64,000 bases of DNA from positions 3,100,001 through 3,164,000 of the forward strand of contig NZ_CP053661.1 in the NCBI RefSeq assembly GCF_013177315.1. Direction: 5' to 3'. The notes under the pieces were generated by a model. The model ran no database searches. It worked only from the letters and a program-made list of their open reading frames with translations, and was not told where the DNA came from. Origin of the DNA: Thermoleptolyngbya sichuanensis A183. Its GTDB lineage: Bacteria; Cyanobacteriota; Cyanobacteriia; Elainellales; Elainellaceae. Shown piece after piece: positions 35,785 through 45,633 of the stretch (within the stretch, counting starts at the first letter, position 1; each line of letters starts with the position of its first letter). The translations under genes and the position numbers were made by a program.

Positions 35785-37227
35785 CAGTTGAACTTAAGGA
35801 ATTGGATACAATCCTGCTCGCAGTTAAGCTGCTGTTGCAACCGGACTGTTCAGGGATTGTTCGGATGTCTTGCGTTTCGAGGCTCGTTTTTTGACCATCG
35901 GATAGCAGGGACGAGGAGTTGGCTTGTGCCCCTTGCCTCGTCCTGGCGATTTACCACGAGGTTTAGGCGCAGGAGCAGGGGTGCCAATCGCTGCCAAAAT
36001 GCCTGCAAACGCTTGTGCGACCCGACCCGGAGTCAACGTTTCTTGCGGTGCCTGCCAGGGCAAGGGGTGGTCAGTACAGTCCTTTCGCGCTAACCACAAC
36101 TGCCAACTGAGCAACGGCATCAGGCTGCTCCACTGTTCGGTTGCCGATACAGAACTGAACTGGGGATGTGTCCAATATAGCCTCTGCTTGGCAAAGCGAT
36201 ACCAGTGTTCAATGGCAAAGCGACGGAGGTAGTGCAACCACAGGGTTTCTAACGGAGGCATCTGCTCACCCAGCCAAACTAACCACAAAGGAGCCAAGCG
36301 TCGCGTGCTGCTCTGTGTCTCCAGCACCTCCACGCGCAACACTTCCATTGCCCGTTTGGGGGATTTGCGGAAATGGTATGCACTCCAACGACTGACCCGC
36401 ACTCGTCCCCAGTTGGGATCATCGACTTCAACGGTTTCGACCGGGACACTCCAAGTGTCAGGGTCATTGAGTTTCATCTTATGTCCATGCTTGGCAGGTG
36501 CGCCTCGCCCTCGATACGCTGGGGGCGCGCCATAGACACATCGATTGGATGTAACCCGCAGCAGCAAGTCTGCCTCAATCCCTGCCGTTTGGTTGACAAA
36601 ACTGGCATTGCCGTACCCTCGGTCGTAGATCGCCAACGGACGCACCGCTAACTGCCGAGTCACTTGTTTGAGTTGGAATGCCGCTTTACTGGCGGGTGTT
36701 TCAAAGCTGGTGATGCGCTCATGCCGCAATGGTAATGCCCAACTGCCCCTGTCTTCAGCAATCCAGGCTAAGGTACTGTAGTTTTGTCCGGCTATCGGGG
36801 CATGTCCTGTTCTGCCTGATAAGGTGCGGTCTTTCAAACGCCTGGCAGCAGGACGGTTCCACCGACTCGCATCACCTGCCAACAACGGTTGCTGCTGAGT
36901 CGGTATCTGCTGCACCAACAGCTTCAGCACCTTTGATCGGGGTAGGCGGCTATCGCGCAACGCTTCATAGGTGCTCGACCACTGGCGACGAAAGACAGGA
37001 CTCTGCGATAGCCTCACAAACGACACGATGCACGCACTCACTAACACGGCATCCATCAGATCAAACAGGGCATCTCTGGCGTTTCCCAAGCTGGCATACA
37101 ACGTTTGGCGAAATTGCTGAAGTTCGTTGAAAATCATGGGGTCAATGTTGGTTGTACTTCATTGACCTTACGGCAGTCGGTGCTTCTCATTGACTGCCTT
37201 CCTCTTCACCATTAGTCCAAACTAAAG
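35711..37227 (-). mobile_element. Insertion sequence copy 2 (1517 bp)
   Basis: Same length, orientation and 16-bp ends (35711-35726 and 37212-37227) as copy 1, with one base difference found by eye. It interrupts the MFS gene. The bases outside give no direct repeat. They do show an inverted match: TATTCCC lies just left of the element and GGGAATA just right, as though the end symmetry extends into the flanks. Together with the missing MFS 3' end, this points to an adjacent deletion or IS-IS recombination, not a simple insertion. Confidence 0.93.
35824..37137 (-). CDS. Transposase of IS copy 2
   Basis: The 437-residue DDE transposase is identical to that of copy 1 except Arg for Cys at residue 305. 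Asp89, Asp172 and Glu310 are present and the frame is intact, so this copy may be active. The Arg form reads YLRRFAIEHWYRFAKQRL, which I consider the more usual family wording; copy 1 would then carry the mutation. Confidence 0.9.
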   Translation of the reverse strand: MIFNELQQFRQTLYASLGNARDALFDLMDAVLVSACIVSFVRLSQSPVFRRQWSSTYEALRDSRLPRSKVLKLLVQQIPTQQQPLLAGDASRWNRPAARRLKDRTLSGRTGHAPIAGQNYSTLAWIAEDRGSWALPLRHERITSFETPASKAAFQLKQVTRQLAVRPLAIYDRGYGNASFVNQTAGIEADLLLRVTSNRCVYGAPPAYRGRGAPAKHGHKMKLNDPDTWSVPVETVEVDDPNWGRVRVSRWSAYHFRKSPKRAMEVLRVEVLETQSSTRRLAPLWLVWLGEQMPPLETLWLHYLRRFAIEHWYRFAKQRLYWTHPQFSSVSATEQWSSLMPLLSWQLWLARKDCTDHPLPWQAPQETLTPGRVAQAFAGILAAIGTPAPAPKPRGKSPGRGKGHKPTPRPCYPMVKKRASKRKTSEQSLNSPVATAA

Positions 37228-37276
37228 GGAATAGGGCATGGCAGGAGAACTAAAGGAGAACTAGAAGAAAACTAAG

Positions 37277-37313
37277 AAAAGAGCGATCGCCCGCTTGGAA
37301 CGATCGCTCTTTT
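37277..37313 (-). terminator. Intrinsic terminator of groEL, built on a HIP1 sequence
   Basis: AAAAGAGCGATCG (37277-37289) pairs perfectly over 13 bases with CGATCGCTCTTTT (37301-37313), with an 11-base loop. Reading leftwards from groEL, the stem is followed by the T run. It lies about 125 bases after the groEL stop and 50 bases from the IS end, so it also insulates groEL from the element. Confidence 0.8.
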
Positions 37314-37437
37314 CGCTGAATGTTCTTGACCTCCAACTCTGAGTCCGGCTCCCAGGCGCTACACCAGCAGCGTAGCGCCTGGGAATGTTCCAACTAACTC
37401 GTCGAACTAAGCCGTTGAACTGAGTCGTTGAACGAAC

Positions 37438-39105
<1,668 letters not shown>

Positions 39106-39196
39106 TTACAGTTGAACAGATTCGATTTCGGGCTAGGCCTCGGAACACATGCGGCTTGCAACCGCAGCCGCCTGTCCAAAACCCAAAATCCAAAAT

Positions 39197-39508
39197 TTAG
39201 GAAACGATCGCCAGAATGTCTTTCTCGCTCAGCAGCACGTACTCTTCGCCGCCCAGCTTAATGTCGGTGCCTGCGTACTTGGAGTACAGCACTTTGTCAC
39301 CCACCTTCACTTCTAGCTCTTGGCGGGTGCCATCGTCGTTGCGCTTGCCGGGGCCCACCTGCGCCACTTCGCCGACTTGAGGTTTTTCCTTAGCGGTGTC
39401 GGGCAGAAAAATGCCGCCTGCGGTCTTTTCTTCGGAAGCGCTGACCTTTACAAACACGCGATCGCCCAATGGCTTAACGGTGGAAACACTCAAGGACACA
39501 GCAGCCAT
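39197..39508 (-). CDS. groES: Co-chaperonin GroES (10 kDa)
   Basis: The ATG at 39508 gives 103 residues: [15 protein letters not shown], then [14 protein letters not shown] (the mobile loop that binds GroEL), [10 protein letters not shown], and [13 protein letters not shown] near the end. The frame extends 60 codons upstream, but that part is not conserved and lies in the leader. The first residues MAAVSLS are a typical cyanobacterial extension. It caps GroEL during folding. A leader of about 250 bases separates it from the CIRCE operator. Confidence 0.97.
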   Translation of the reverse strand: MAAVSLSVSTVKPLGDRVFVKVSASEEKTAGGIFLPDTAKEKPQVGEVAQVGPGKRNDDGTRQELEVKVGDKVLYSKYAGTDIKLGGEEYVLLSEKDILAIVS

Positions 39509-39761
39509 ACGTATAGTCTCTCCAGACGATAAAGTTGCAGTTAGGTTGAAAGAATCTTGCTCAATTGCTGGCTTGTTTGACCAGACAGACCTGCTGCAAG
39601 GACTTTGCCCTTGACGCGCTCCGCATTCCCGTTCATATTGAAAGGCTGAACCGGACACTTGCCAGAGCGATCGCCCATCGGGAAACAAGCTCCGTAAGCT
39701 CAGCAGAAGCCATCTGCCCTATGCCAATCTGCAATCGAGCCGTTGCTATCGAGTCGAGAAT

Positions 39762-39788
39762 TTAGCACTCTCAACTCCTGAGTGCTAA
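39762..39788 (-). promoter_or_regulatory. CIRCE operator (HrcA binding site) of groESL
   Basis: The sequence is TTAGCACTC-N9-GAGTGCTAA, a perfect 9-bp inverted repeat with nine-base spacer, identical to the CIRCE consensus. It overlaps the predicted -10 region of the groESL promoter, so the heat-sensitive repressor HrcA would block transcription at normal temperature. Confidence 0.96.
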
Positions 39789-39816
39789 TTTACCTGGCAG
39801 GTGGGCCCCTCTGCAA
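39787..39816 (-). promoter_or_regulatory. Candidate groESL promoter
   Basis: On the minus strand TTGCAG (39811-39816) and TAAATT (39787-39792) are separated by 18 bases, a fair sigma-70-type pair. The -10 touches the CIRCE, which supports the assignment, since HrcA operators usually cover the start region. No transcript evidence is available here. Confidence 0.55.
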
Positions 39817-39827
39817 CTTTTTGGGGT

Positions 39828-39843
39828 GTACGGGTTCCCGAAC
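39828..39843 (-). promoter_or_regulatory. K-box-like element upstream of groESL
   Basis: The minus strand reads GTTCGGGAACCCGTAC, which fits the K-box GTTCGG-NNAN-CCNNAC reported, as I recall, for light- and heat-responsive groE control independent of HrcA in cyanobacteria. It lies about 12 bases upstream of the candidate -35, a sensible place for an activator. Confidence 0.65.
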
Positions 39844-40014
39844 TAGCGGTTGGAGGTTGGGGTATGGCAATTGCTAACGCGAGGGCAATTGAGGGTTCGG
39901 GATTGGGATCAGGAGCGCGTTGTCAGAGGGTTGAAGTAGTTCTCTATGAAGTAGTTCTTTATCAGGTCAACCCTGGCTAACTCACAAGGGTTTTGGATGA
40001 GGAGCAACCAACCA

Positions 40015-40329
40015 ATGACACATGCACAACCACCAAGGGCTGTGAGGGCTGTAGGCGACTGGGTGCGGGCCCATGTCTGGATTTCGGGCAAAGTGCAGGG
40101 GGTAGGTTACCGCTTTTCGACCTGTGATACGGCAACACTGCTCAAGATCAACGGCTGGGTGCGAAATCTAGCAGATGGGCGCGTTGAGGCCGTGTTTGAG
40201 GGGCCGGGCGATCGCGTTCAGGAAATGATTCGCTGGTGCCATCAGGGGCCACCGACAGCGGTCGTAAAAGACGTGGCAGTGCAATATGAATCGCCGGAAC
40301 ACTTACGGGGCTTTGAGCTAAGGCGGTAG
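40015..40329 (+). CDS. acyP: Acylphosphatase
   Basis: The 104-residue enzyme hydrolyses the carboxyl-phosphate bond of acyl phosphates. The active-site Arg33 in [10 protein letters not shown] and Asn51 in [11 protein letters not shown] are both present, and [10 protein letters not shown] follows in the usual ferredoxin-like fold. ATG 40015 is preferred over the in-frame ATG at 39997 because AGGAG lies ten bases before it. It is divergent from groES and next to a GT4 gene. Physiological role in bacteria is uncertain. Confidence 0.93.
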   Translation: MTHAQPPRAVRAVGDWVRAHVWISGKVQGVGYRFSTCDTATLLKINGWVRNLADGRVEAVFEGPGDRVQEMIRWCHQGPPTAVVKDVAVQYESPEHLRGFELRR

Positions 40330-40559
40330 GCAAATCGCCAGATTGCAAGTTGATTTTAGCGATCGCCTCAGTCTTGATTTTCCTGTATTGAATCTTCCTG
40401 CATTGAATCTTTGTATCGAATCCCAGAAAGCACGCCTGAATACAGCGCGTGGGCAACCTTGATTTATCTATCCCTGAGAGCTATTTATCCCTGACAGCAG
40501 TTTTTCAGTCTCCTTGGCTTCTGCGTTAGGATGCTCATTCTGCTGGCGCTTTTGGCTAC

Positions 40560-42011
40560 ATGCGAATTCTGATCTATTCCTACAACTATTCTCCAGAGCC
40601 GATTGGAATTGCGCCGCTGATGACCGAGCTAGCCGAAGGCCTAGTACAGCGAGGACATGAGGTGCGCGTGGTGACGGGGATGCCCAACTATCCGCAGCGG
40701 CGCATTTACCCTGGCTATCGCGGACGGCTGTATCAAACGCGGGTAGAAAACGGCGTGCGAGTACAGCGCTGCTATGTCTGGATTCGGCCGCGACCGGGGC
40801 TGCTGGGGCGGGTGCTGCTGGATGGCAGCTTTGTGATTACGAGCGTCGTGCAGGCGCTATGGGGCTTTCGACCGGATGTAATTCTGCTGACCACTCCGCC
40901 GCTGCCCGTCAGCGTGCCTGCGGCGCTGTTAGGGAAGATTTACCGCTGTCCGGTGGTGCTAAACGTGCAGGATATCTTGCCGGAAGCGGCGGTGCGGCTG
41001 GGCATTGTGAAAAATCGGCTGGCCATTCGCGCGTTCGAGGCGCTTGAGCGATTTGCCTACCGCACCGCAACGGCGATCGCCGTGATTGCCGACGGCTTTG
41101 CTCAAAACCTGATAAACAAGGGCGTGTCGCCCCAAAAGTTAACCTGTATTCCCAATTGGGTAGACGTAAACTTTATTCGCCCGATGCCGCCAGCCGAGAA
41201 CCGATTCCGCCGGCAGCACGGCTTGCAAGAAAAATTTATCGTGCTGTATGCAGGCAACATTGCTCTGACGCAGGGCATGGAAACGGTGGTTGAGGCCGCA
41301 GCGCTGCTGCGCGATTTGCCCGATTTAATCGTTGCGATTGTGGGCGAGCGCGAAGCCTGTCAGCAGTTGCAGGACTATGCGGGGCAGTGCCATGCAGACA
41401 ACGTGCAGTTTTTTGACTTTCAGCCGCGAGAACAATTGCCCCATCTGATGGCAGCGGCCGATGTAGGGCTGGTGGTGCAGCGCAAAAATGTGGTGAGTTT
41501 TAACATGCCGTCGAAGTTTCAACTGCTGCTGGCCAGCGGCTGCCCAGTGGTGGCTTCGGCCCCGATGGAGGGTGAGCTGGCAAAACTCGTGCTGCACAGC
41601 GAGGCGGGAACGGTCGTGCAGCCGGAGCAGCCAGAGCAACTGGCAGAAATGCTGCGCTCGGTCTATCACGATGCGCCGCAGCGGGCCGCGTGGGCTCACC
41701 AAGGGCGACAGTATGCCCTCCAGCACTATCGCTTTGAGCAGGCGATCGCCGCCTATGAACAGCTATTCCACTCGCTGACCGGTTTGACAGAGCCAGGAAC
41801 AGCGGCGATCGCCCCACCCCCTACGCCCACTGCCACGCCACCCGCCGCCCTGCTGCCCAATGGTTCATCACCCAGTTCAGTGCCTAGTTCAGTGCCTAAT
41901 TCACTACCTAGTTCAACGTCTAACAGTTCAACCGCTAACGGTTCCATGCCCAGCGGATCAACGTCTGACAGCCCCACGAATTCCACCGAGCCAGCCCGTC
42001 GCCAATCCTAG
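40560..42011 (+). CDS. Glycosyltransferase family 4, WcaI-like, with Ser/Thr/Pro-rich tail
   Basis: The first about 400 residues are a GT-B glycosyltransferase of the colanic-acid WcaI type: RILIYSYNYSPEPIGIAPL at the start, VVLNVQDILPEAAV, IPNWVDVNFIRP, VLYAGNIALTQGMETVVEAA, and PSKFQLLLASGCPVVASAP in place of the standard EX7E loop. The last about 65 residues are low complexity (PPPTPTATPP, SSPSSVPSSVPNSLPSSTSN), unlike other family members, and probably disordered. It stands outside the three EPS clusters, between acyP and yqeK. Sugar specificity unknown. Start ATG at 40560. Confidence 0.88.
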   Translation: MRILIYSYNYSPEPIGIAPLMTELAEGLVQRGHEVRVVTGMPNYPQRRIYPGYRGRLYQTRVENGVRVQRCYVWIRPRPGLLGRVLLDGSFVITSVVQALWGFRPDVILLTTPPLPVSVPAALLGKIYRCPVVLNVQDILPEAAVRLGIVKNRLAIRAFEALERFAYRTATAIAVIADGFAQNLINKGVSPQKLTCIPNWVDVNFIRPMPPAENRFRRQHGLQEKFIVLYAGNIALTQGMETVVEAAALLRDLPDLIVAIVGEREACQQLQDYAGQCHADNVQFFDFQPREQLPHLMAAADVGLVVQRKNVVSFNMPSKFQLLLASGCPVVASAPMEGELAKLVLHSEAGTVVQPEQPEQLAEMLRSVYHDAPQRAAWAHQGRQYALQHYRFEQAIAAYEQLFHSLTGLTEPGTAAIAPPPTPTATPPAALLPNGSSPSSVPSSVPNSLPSSTSNSSTANGSMPSGSTSDSPTNSTEPARRQS

Positions 42012-42129
42012 CGGTAAGCCAGCCATCTCGTAACCTGCGCTACAATTGATTCATCTGGTGACTCATCTGGCAGGGGACAGTGAGCAAATCTATGCATTCC
42101 TATGCATCCTCAAGCAGCATGAATCCAGC

Positions 42130-42765
42130 ATGGTTGATTTAGACGACGACACGCTGCGGAGCCGCATCCTGAGCTGGCTAGAGGCGCAGGTTCCAGCCTC
42201 GCGGGTGCAGCATGTGCTTGGGGTCGAGCAGATGGCGATCGCCCTGGCCCATGTTCATAATCTCGATCCACAGCGGGCAGCCCTGGCAGCACTGCTGCAT
42301 GATTTGGCGAAATACTTCAAACCCCAAACGCTGCTGAGCATTGCGGACGAGGCGGGGCTGCCGCTCGATCCGGTAGATGAAGCCAATCCCCACCTGCTCC
42401 ATGCCGACGTGGGGGCGATCGTGGCGCAGCGAGAATTTGGCGTGACCGATGCCGACGTGTTGGCGGCGATCGCCAACCATACTCTCGGTCGTCCCGGCAT
42501 GAGCGCCCTTAGCTGTGTTGTGTTTTTGGCAGACACGCTAGAACCGGGTCGCGGCAACACCGACGAACTGCGTCATCTGCGAACCGTGAGTCAGCAAAAT
42601 TTAACGCAAGCAGTTTGGATGACCTGCGACTATACCTTCAAACACCTGCTGGACGCTGGACATTTAATTCATCCCCGCGCCCTGCAAACCCGAAACTGGT
42701 TTCTCCAGGCAGATTCGGGGCGATGGCGCAGCCCCGCTGCCGAGGCATATCGCCCTGCAACTTGA
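42130..42765 (+). CDS. yqeK: YqeK-like HD-domain bis(5'-nucleosyl)-tetraphosphatase
   Basis: The 211-residue HD-superfamily hydrolase has RVQHVLGVEQMAIALA (first His), AALLHDLAKYF (the HD pair), NPHLLHADVGAIVAQREFG and IANHTLGRPGMS. YqeK enzymes hydrolyse Ap4A symmetrically and contain iron. The frame extends to an ATG at 42046, but ATG 42130 (MVDLDDDTLRS) fits family length better. yqeK is commonly found just before rsfS in bacteria, as here, which supports the call. Confidence 0.88.
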   Translation: MVDLDDDTLRSRILSWLEAQVPASRVQHVLGVEQMAIALAHVHNLDPQRAALAALLHDLAKYFKPQTLLSIADEAGLPLDPVDEANPHLLHADVGAIVAQREFGVTDADVLAAIANHTLGRPGMSALSCVVFLADTLEPGRGNTDELRHLRTVSQQNLTQAVWMTCDYTFKHLLDAGHLIHPRALQTRNWFLQADSGRWRSPAAEAYRPAT

Positions 42766-42885
42766 TCGGTTCCAAGATTTACCGCAACTTGATTTTTTGC
42801 CCGCTGCTTCGTTGTTCATCACACAATGCAAAACTTTGTTTTTTTGCTATCCTGCCTGCAATCTCGATTTAGCCAGTCTTGAATC

Positions 42886-42933
42886 CCCGGTTCTATCAAA
42901 CCCGGTTCTATCAAACCCTGTCCTATCAAACCT
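42886..42933. repeat. Three tandem 16-bp repeats upstream of rsfS
   Basis: CCCGGTTCTATCAAAC occurs twice and then once with changes (CCTGTCCTATCAAACC), ending 19 bases before the rsfS start. It lies in the yqeK-rsfS gap and could affect the leader of rsfS, but no function is evident. Confidence 0.8.
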
Positions 42934-42951
42934 AGAGGTACTGAACATTTG

Positions 42952-43416
42952 ATGACCCATGAATCTCCGCTAGAGGCCCTGCTTTCTACTCGGTTGGCTG
43001 CCGATGCATCCGCCCCTCACCTCACCCTCGAAACCGACTCCAGCAGCGATGACCTAGCGCTGGCGATCGCCCAGGCCGCCGACGACCGCAAAGGCGGCGA
43101 CATTGTGCTGCTGAAGGTGGCTGATGTGTCTTACCTGGCAGATTATTTTGTGCTGGTGACGGGCTTTTCGCATGTGCAGGTGAGGGCGATCGCCAACAGC
43201 ATTGAGCAAACGGTGAAGGAAAAACTCCAGCGAGTGCCCGTGCGAATCGAGGGGCAAGCCGAAGGCAATTGGGTACTCATCGACTACGGCGATGTGATTG
43301 CCCACATCTTCCTTGAAAAAGACCGCGAGTTCTACAACCTGGAAGCGTTTTGGGGACACGCCGAGCGGCTGTCTTTTGCGGCACTGCAAAGCGCAAGCCC
43401 CTCTGCAAAAGGCTAG
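42952..43416 (+). CDS. rsfS: Ribosomal silencing factor RsfS (RsfA/Iojap)
   Basis: This 154-residue protein binds ribosomal protein uL14 and blocks subunit joining when nutrients are scarce. The conserved core is present: AAD(D)RKGGDIVLLKVADVSYL, ADYFVLVTGFSHVQVRAIAN, VLIDYGDVIAHIFLEKDREFYNLEAFWGHA. The N-terminal 40 residues are variable. ATG 42952 is used; an in-frame TTG lies one codon before. The order yqeK, rsfS, CGLD27, asparaginase is one I recall from other cyanobacteria. Confidence 0.95.
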   Translation: MTHESPLEALLSTRLAADASAPHLTLETDSSSDDLALAIAQAADDRKGGDIVLLKVADVSYLADYFVLVTGFSHVQVRAIANSIEQTVKEKLQRVPVRIEGQAEGNWVLIDYGDVIAHIFLEKDREFYNLEAFWGHAERLSFAALQSASPSAKG

Positions 43417-43769
43417 GGGAGCGTTTGACGGCCGGCCTTGAGAAGGGGCATTTGACCCGCGTCTTTCAGTCCGGAGCATTTAACTAGAATCTCGCTGGGT
43501 CGAGTGCCCTCTGTCCTAGGCGGCTGGGGTTAAACAAGGTAGCGAGGAGCCTGGAAATCACAAAAGCCCTGTGCAGCGTGACTTTTGGCACCGCCTCCTG
43601 CCTTCTGTCTGCTCCTAGCTACACCAGATTCGTGGATTACAGTAGACTGCATTCAGGATTGTTTTCAGAATCCGATTTGGAACCAGACTCAGTGCGGATG
43701 ACGCGAGAAGTCAGCGCACTTCGTTCACCGTTTCCCACCTCGCGCTAGGATGCAGCCCAACTGTTGCCC
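43417..43769. other. Intergenic region between rsfS and the CGLD27 gene
   Basis: About 350 bases without a recognisable gene. Frames crossing it are short and resemble nothing known. No repeat or strong hairpin was noticed. It may carry a promoter for the CGLD27-asparaginase pair. Confidence 0.45.
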
Positions 43770-44288
43770 ATGAAATCCTCTCTGCCCGTCTGCCCGGTTC
43801 CCTCCGAGCAGCAACCCATCAATGAGTTTCAGGACTTGCAGGAGTCCTGGTTTTTTCGCTGGGCGACGCTCGACCTCTGGCACTACATCAAGCCGATTCT
43901 GATTCTCTGGAGCTTGAGTTGGGCGGTGTCTGGGCCTGTGGCGGCGGTCAGCTTTCCGCCCGCGAAATATCCAGCGCTGTTTGCCCTGAGCGCGGCGGTA
44001 GGGGCTTGCGTGATTCCGCTGCTGGCGCTAGTGCGGCTGACGCTGGGCTGGTGGTATGTGCGCGATCGCCTTTCCAAGGAAACCGTGTTCTATGAAGAAT
44101 CGGGCTGGTATGACGGACAGACCTGGACGAAGCCCGAAGAGGTGTTGCAGCGCGATCGCCTGATCGTGAGCTACCAAATTCAGCCTATTATGAAGCGGCT
44201 CTGGCGCACGTTTGCCATCTTTGGGCTATTGCTGGTTCTTAGTAGCATTATCTGGGGCATTCTTTCGCATCGTAGCTCGTTGACGTGA
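43770..44288 (+). CDS. CGLD27 / Ycf36 family protein (DUF1230)
   Basis: The 172-residue product begins KSSLPVCPVPSEQQPINEFQ, a pattern I recognise from CGLD27 (conserved in the green lineage and diatoms; Ycf36 in algal plastids). Two or three helices follow (YIKPILILWSLSWAVSGPVA, ALFALSAAVGACVIPLLALV, LWRTFAIFGLLLVLSSIIWG), with the conserved WWYVRDRLSKETVFYEESGW and YDGQTWTKPEEVLQRDRLI between them. It is a thylakoid or envelope-type membrane protein; in plants it has been linked to iron nutrition, but its biochemical role is unknown. ATG 43770 is preferred over TTG 43764. Confidence 0.88.
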   Translation: MKSSLPVCPVPSEQQPINEFQDLQESWFFRWATLDLWHYIKPILILWSLSWAVSGPVAAVSFPPAKYPALFALSAAVGACVIPLLALVRLTLGWWYVRDRLSKETVFYEESGWYDGQTWTKPEEVLQRDRLIVSYQIQPIMKRLWRTFAIFGLLLVLSSIIWGILSHRSSLT

Positions 44289-44472
44289 CTCCCTCGCGAG
44301 AATCGTTGACTGGCATCGCCTCGATCCAAAACATCTGCCGTCCACCACACCTGCTGTCAAGCCATCTCATGACACATCATGGCGTTTCTATTGCGCTGGT
44401 GGACGCAGTGTGTCACAGTCCTAGAGGCGGAAGACGCTGGACTTTATTTACTGGAAATGGCTAAGGCCAGGA

Positions 44473-45426
44473 ATGACTAGGGGAAAACGAGTACAGACCG
44501 CAGAGCTAGAAGTTCGGCTGCTGCGAGAGGGCATTATCGAGTCGCGGCACCTGGTGCAGGCGGCAGTCGCAGACAATCGTGGTCGCGTGCTGTCCGTCGC
44601 GGGCAGTGCGGAGACGGCTTCCTTTGTGCGATCGTCGCTCAAGCCGTTTCAGGCGATGGCAGTGACCAGCACGGGCACGCTGGAGCGCTTTGGGTTGAGC
44701 GATCGCGATCTGGCGATTATGTGCAGTTCCCATCGCGGCACGATTGAGCAGGTGCGTCAGGTATTCAACATTCTTTGGCGTTGCGACGTTGACCCGTCAA
44801 TGTTGCAATGCCCCATTCCCGATGGCAAGCGTAGCCCGCTAGAGCATAACTGCTCTGGTAAACATGCGGGCATGTTAGCAGTCTGCCGCCAGCTTGGCTA
44901 TCCCACCTCCGACTATCTGCAGCGCAACCACCCGGTGCAGACGCTGATCCTGTCCAAGGTATCAGAACTGCTGCGGATGCCTGCGGCGGAATTTATCTCC
45001 GCCCACGACGATTGCGGCGCACCCACCTACTTTATGCAACTGGGGCAGATGGCGACGCTGTTTGCCCAGCTTGCGTCGGGCAGCAGCCTGGATCTGGAAC
45101 GCATTGTGCGAGCGATGACCCATCACCCCATTCTGGTGGCAGGCGAGGGCGAATTTGATACAGAAGTGATGCGCTTGTCGGAAGGGGCGCTGGTGAGCAA
45201 GTCGGGTGCAGAGGGGATTCAGTGCATTGGTCGCGTGGGCGAAGGCATGGGGCTGGCGATCAAGGTGATGGACGGAGCCAAGCGGGCCAAGTATGCCGTC
45301 GCGGTTCACCTGCTCAAGCAGATCGGCTGGGTGACCCCGGCGATCGCCGAAACGCTGACCGAACGCTACCTAACGCTGGGCAACTTTAAGCGGCTGGATG
45401 TGCAGGGCGACCTGACCGTCGTGTGA
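44473..45426 (+). CDS. Asparaginase (asparaginase II family, PF06089)
   Basis: The 317-residue enzyme hydrolyses asparagine to aspartate and ammonia. Family blocks include EVRLLREGIIESRHLVQAAV, FVRSSLKPFQAMAV (Ser/Lys active-site region), IMCSSHRGTIEQVRQVF, NCSGKHAGMLAVCRQLGYP and DDCGAPTYFMQLGQMA, and a late KSGAEGIQCIG. It belongs to the rhizobial-type asparaginase II family, not the L-asparaginase I/II of E. coli. It is on the same strand as the CGLD27 gene. Start ATG at 44473; cytoplasmic. Confidence 0.92.
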   Translation: MTRGKRVQTAELEVRLLREGIIESRHLVQAAVADNRGRVLSVAGSAETASFVRSSLKPFQAMAVTSTGTLERFGLSDRDLAIMCSSHRGTIEQVRQVFNILWRCDVDPSMLQCPIPDGKRSPLEHNCSGKHAGMLAVCRQLGYPTSDYLQRNHPVQTLILSKVSELLRMPAAEFISAHDDCGAPTYFMQLGQMATLFAQLASGSSLDLERIVRAMTHHPILVAGEGEFDTEVMRLSEGALVSKSGAEGIQCIGRVGEGMGLAIKVMDGAKRAKYAVAVHLLKQIGWVTPAIAETLTERYLTLGNFKRLDVQGDLTVV

Positions 45427-45513
45427 TTTTCCTGGTGTAATTTTTGTATTTTGCAGATCTTGTGCGGTCTCGCACTGCGATCGCAAAACCGTAACCGAAA
45501 AACCGTAACCACA

Positions 45514-45556
45514 AAAAGCAGGTGGCCAATCGCCAAGCGATCAGCCACCCACTTTT
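45514..45556. terminator. Bidirectional terminator between asparaginase and ndhB
   Basis: AAAAGCAGGTGGC (45514-45526) pairs with GCCACCCACTTTT (45544-45556) with two mismatches and a 17-base loop. It lies between the stop codons of two convergent genes and carries A/T runs on each side, so it may end both transcripts. Confidence 0.55.
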
Positions 45557-45633
45557 CATTCTTCGCTCTTCGCTCTTCCTTCTTCCTTGTTCCTCTTTCG
45601 CGCTTCCCCTTCCATCGGAGTGCGGACGCAGCC

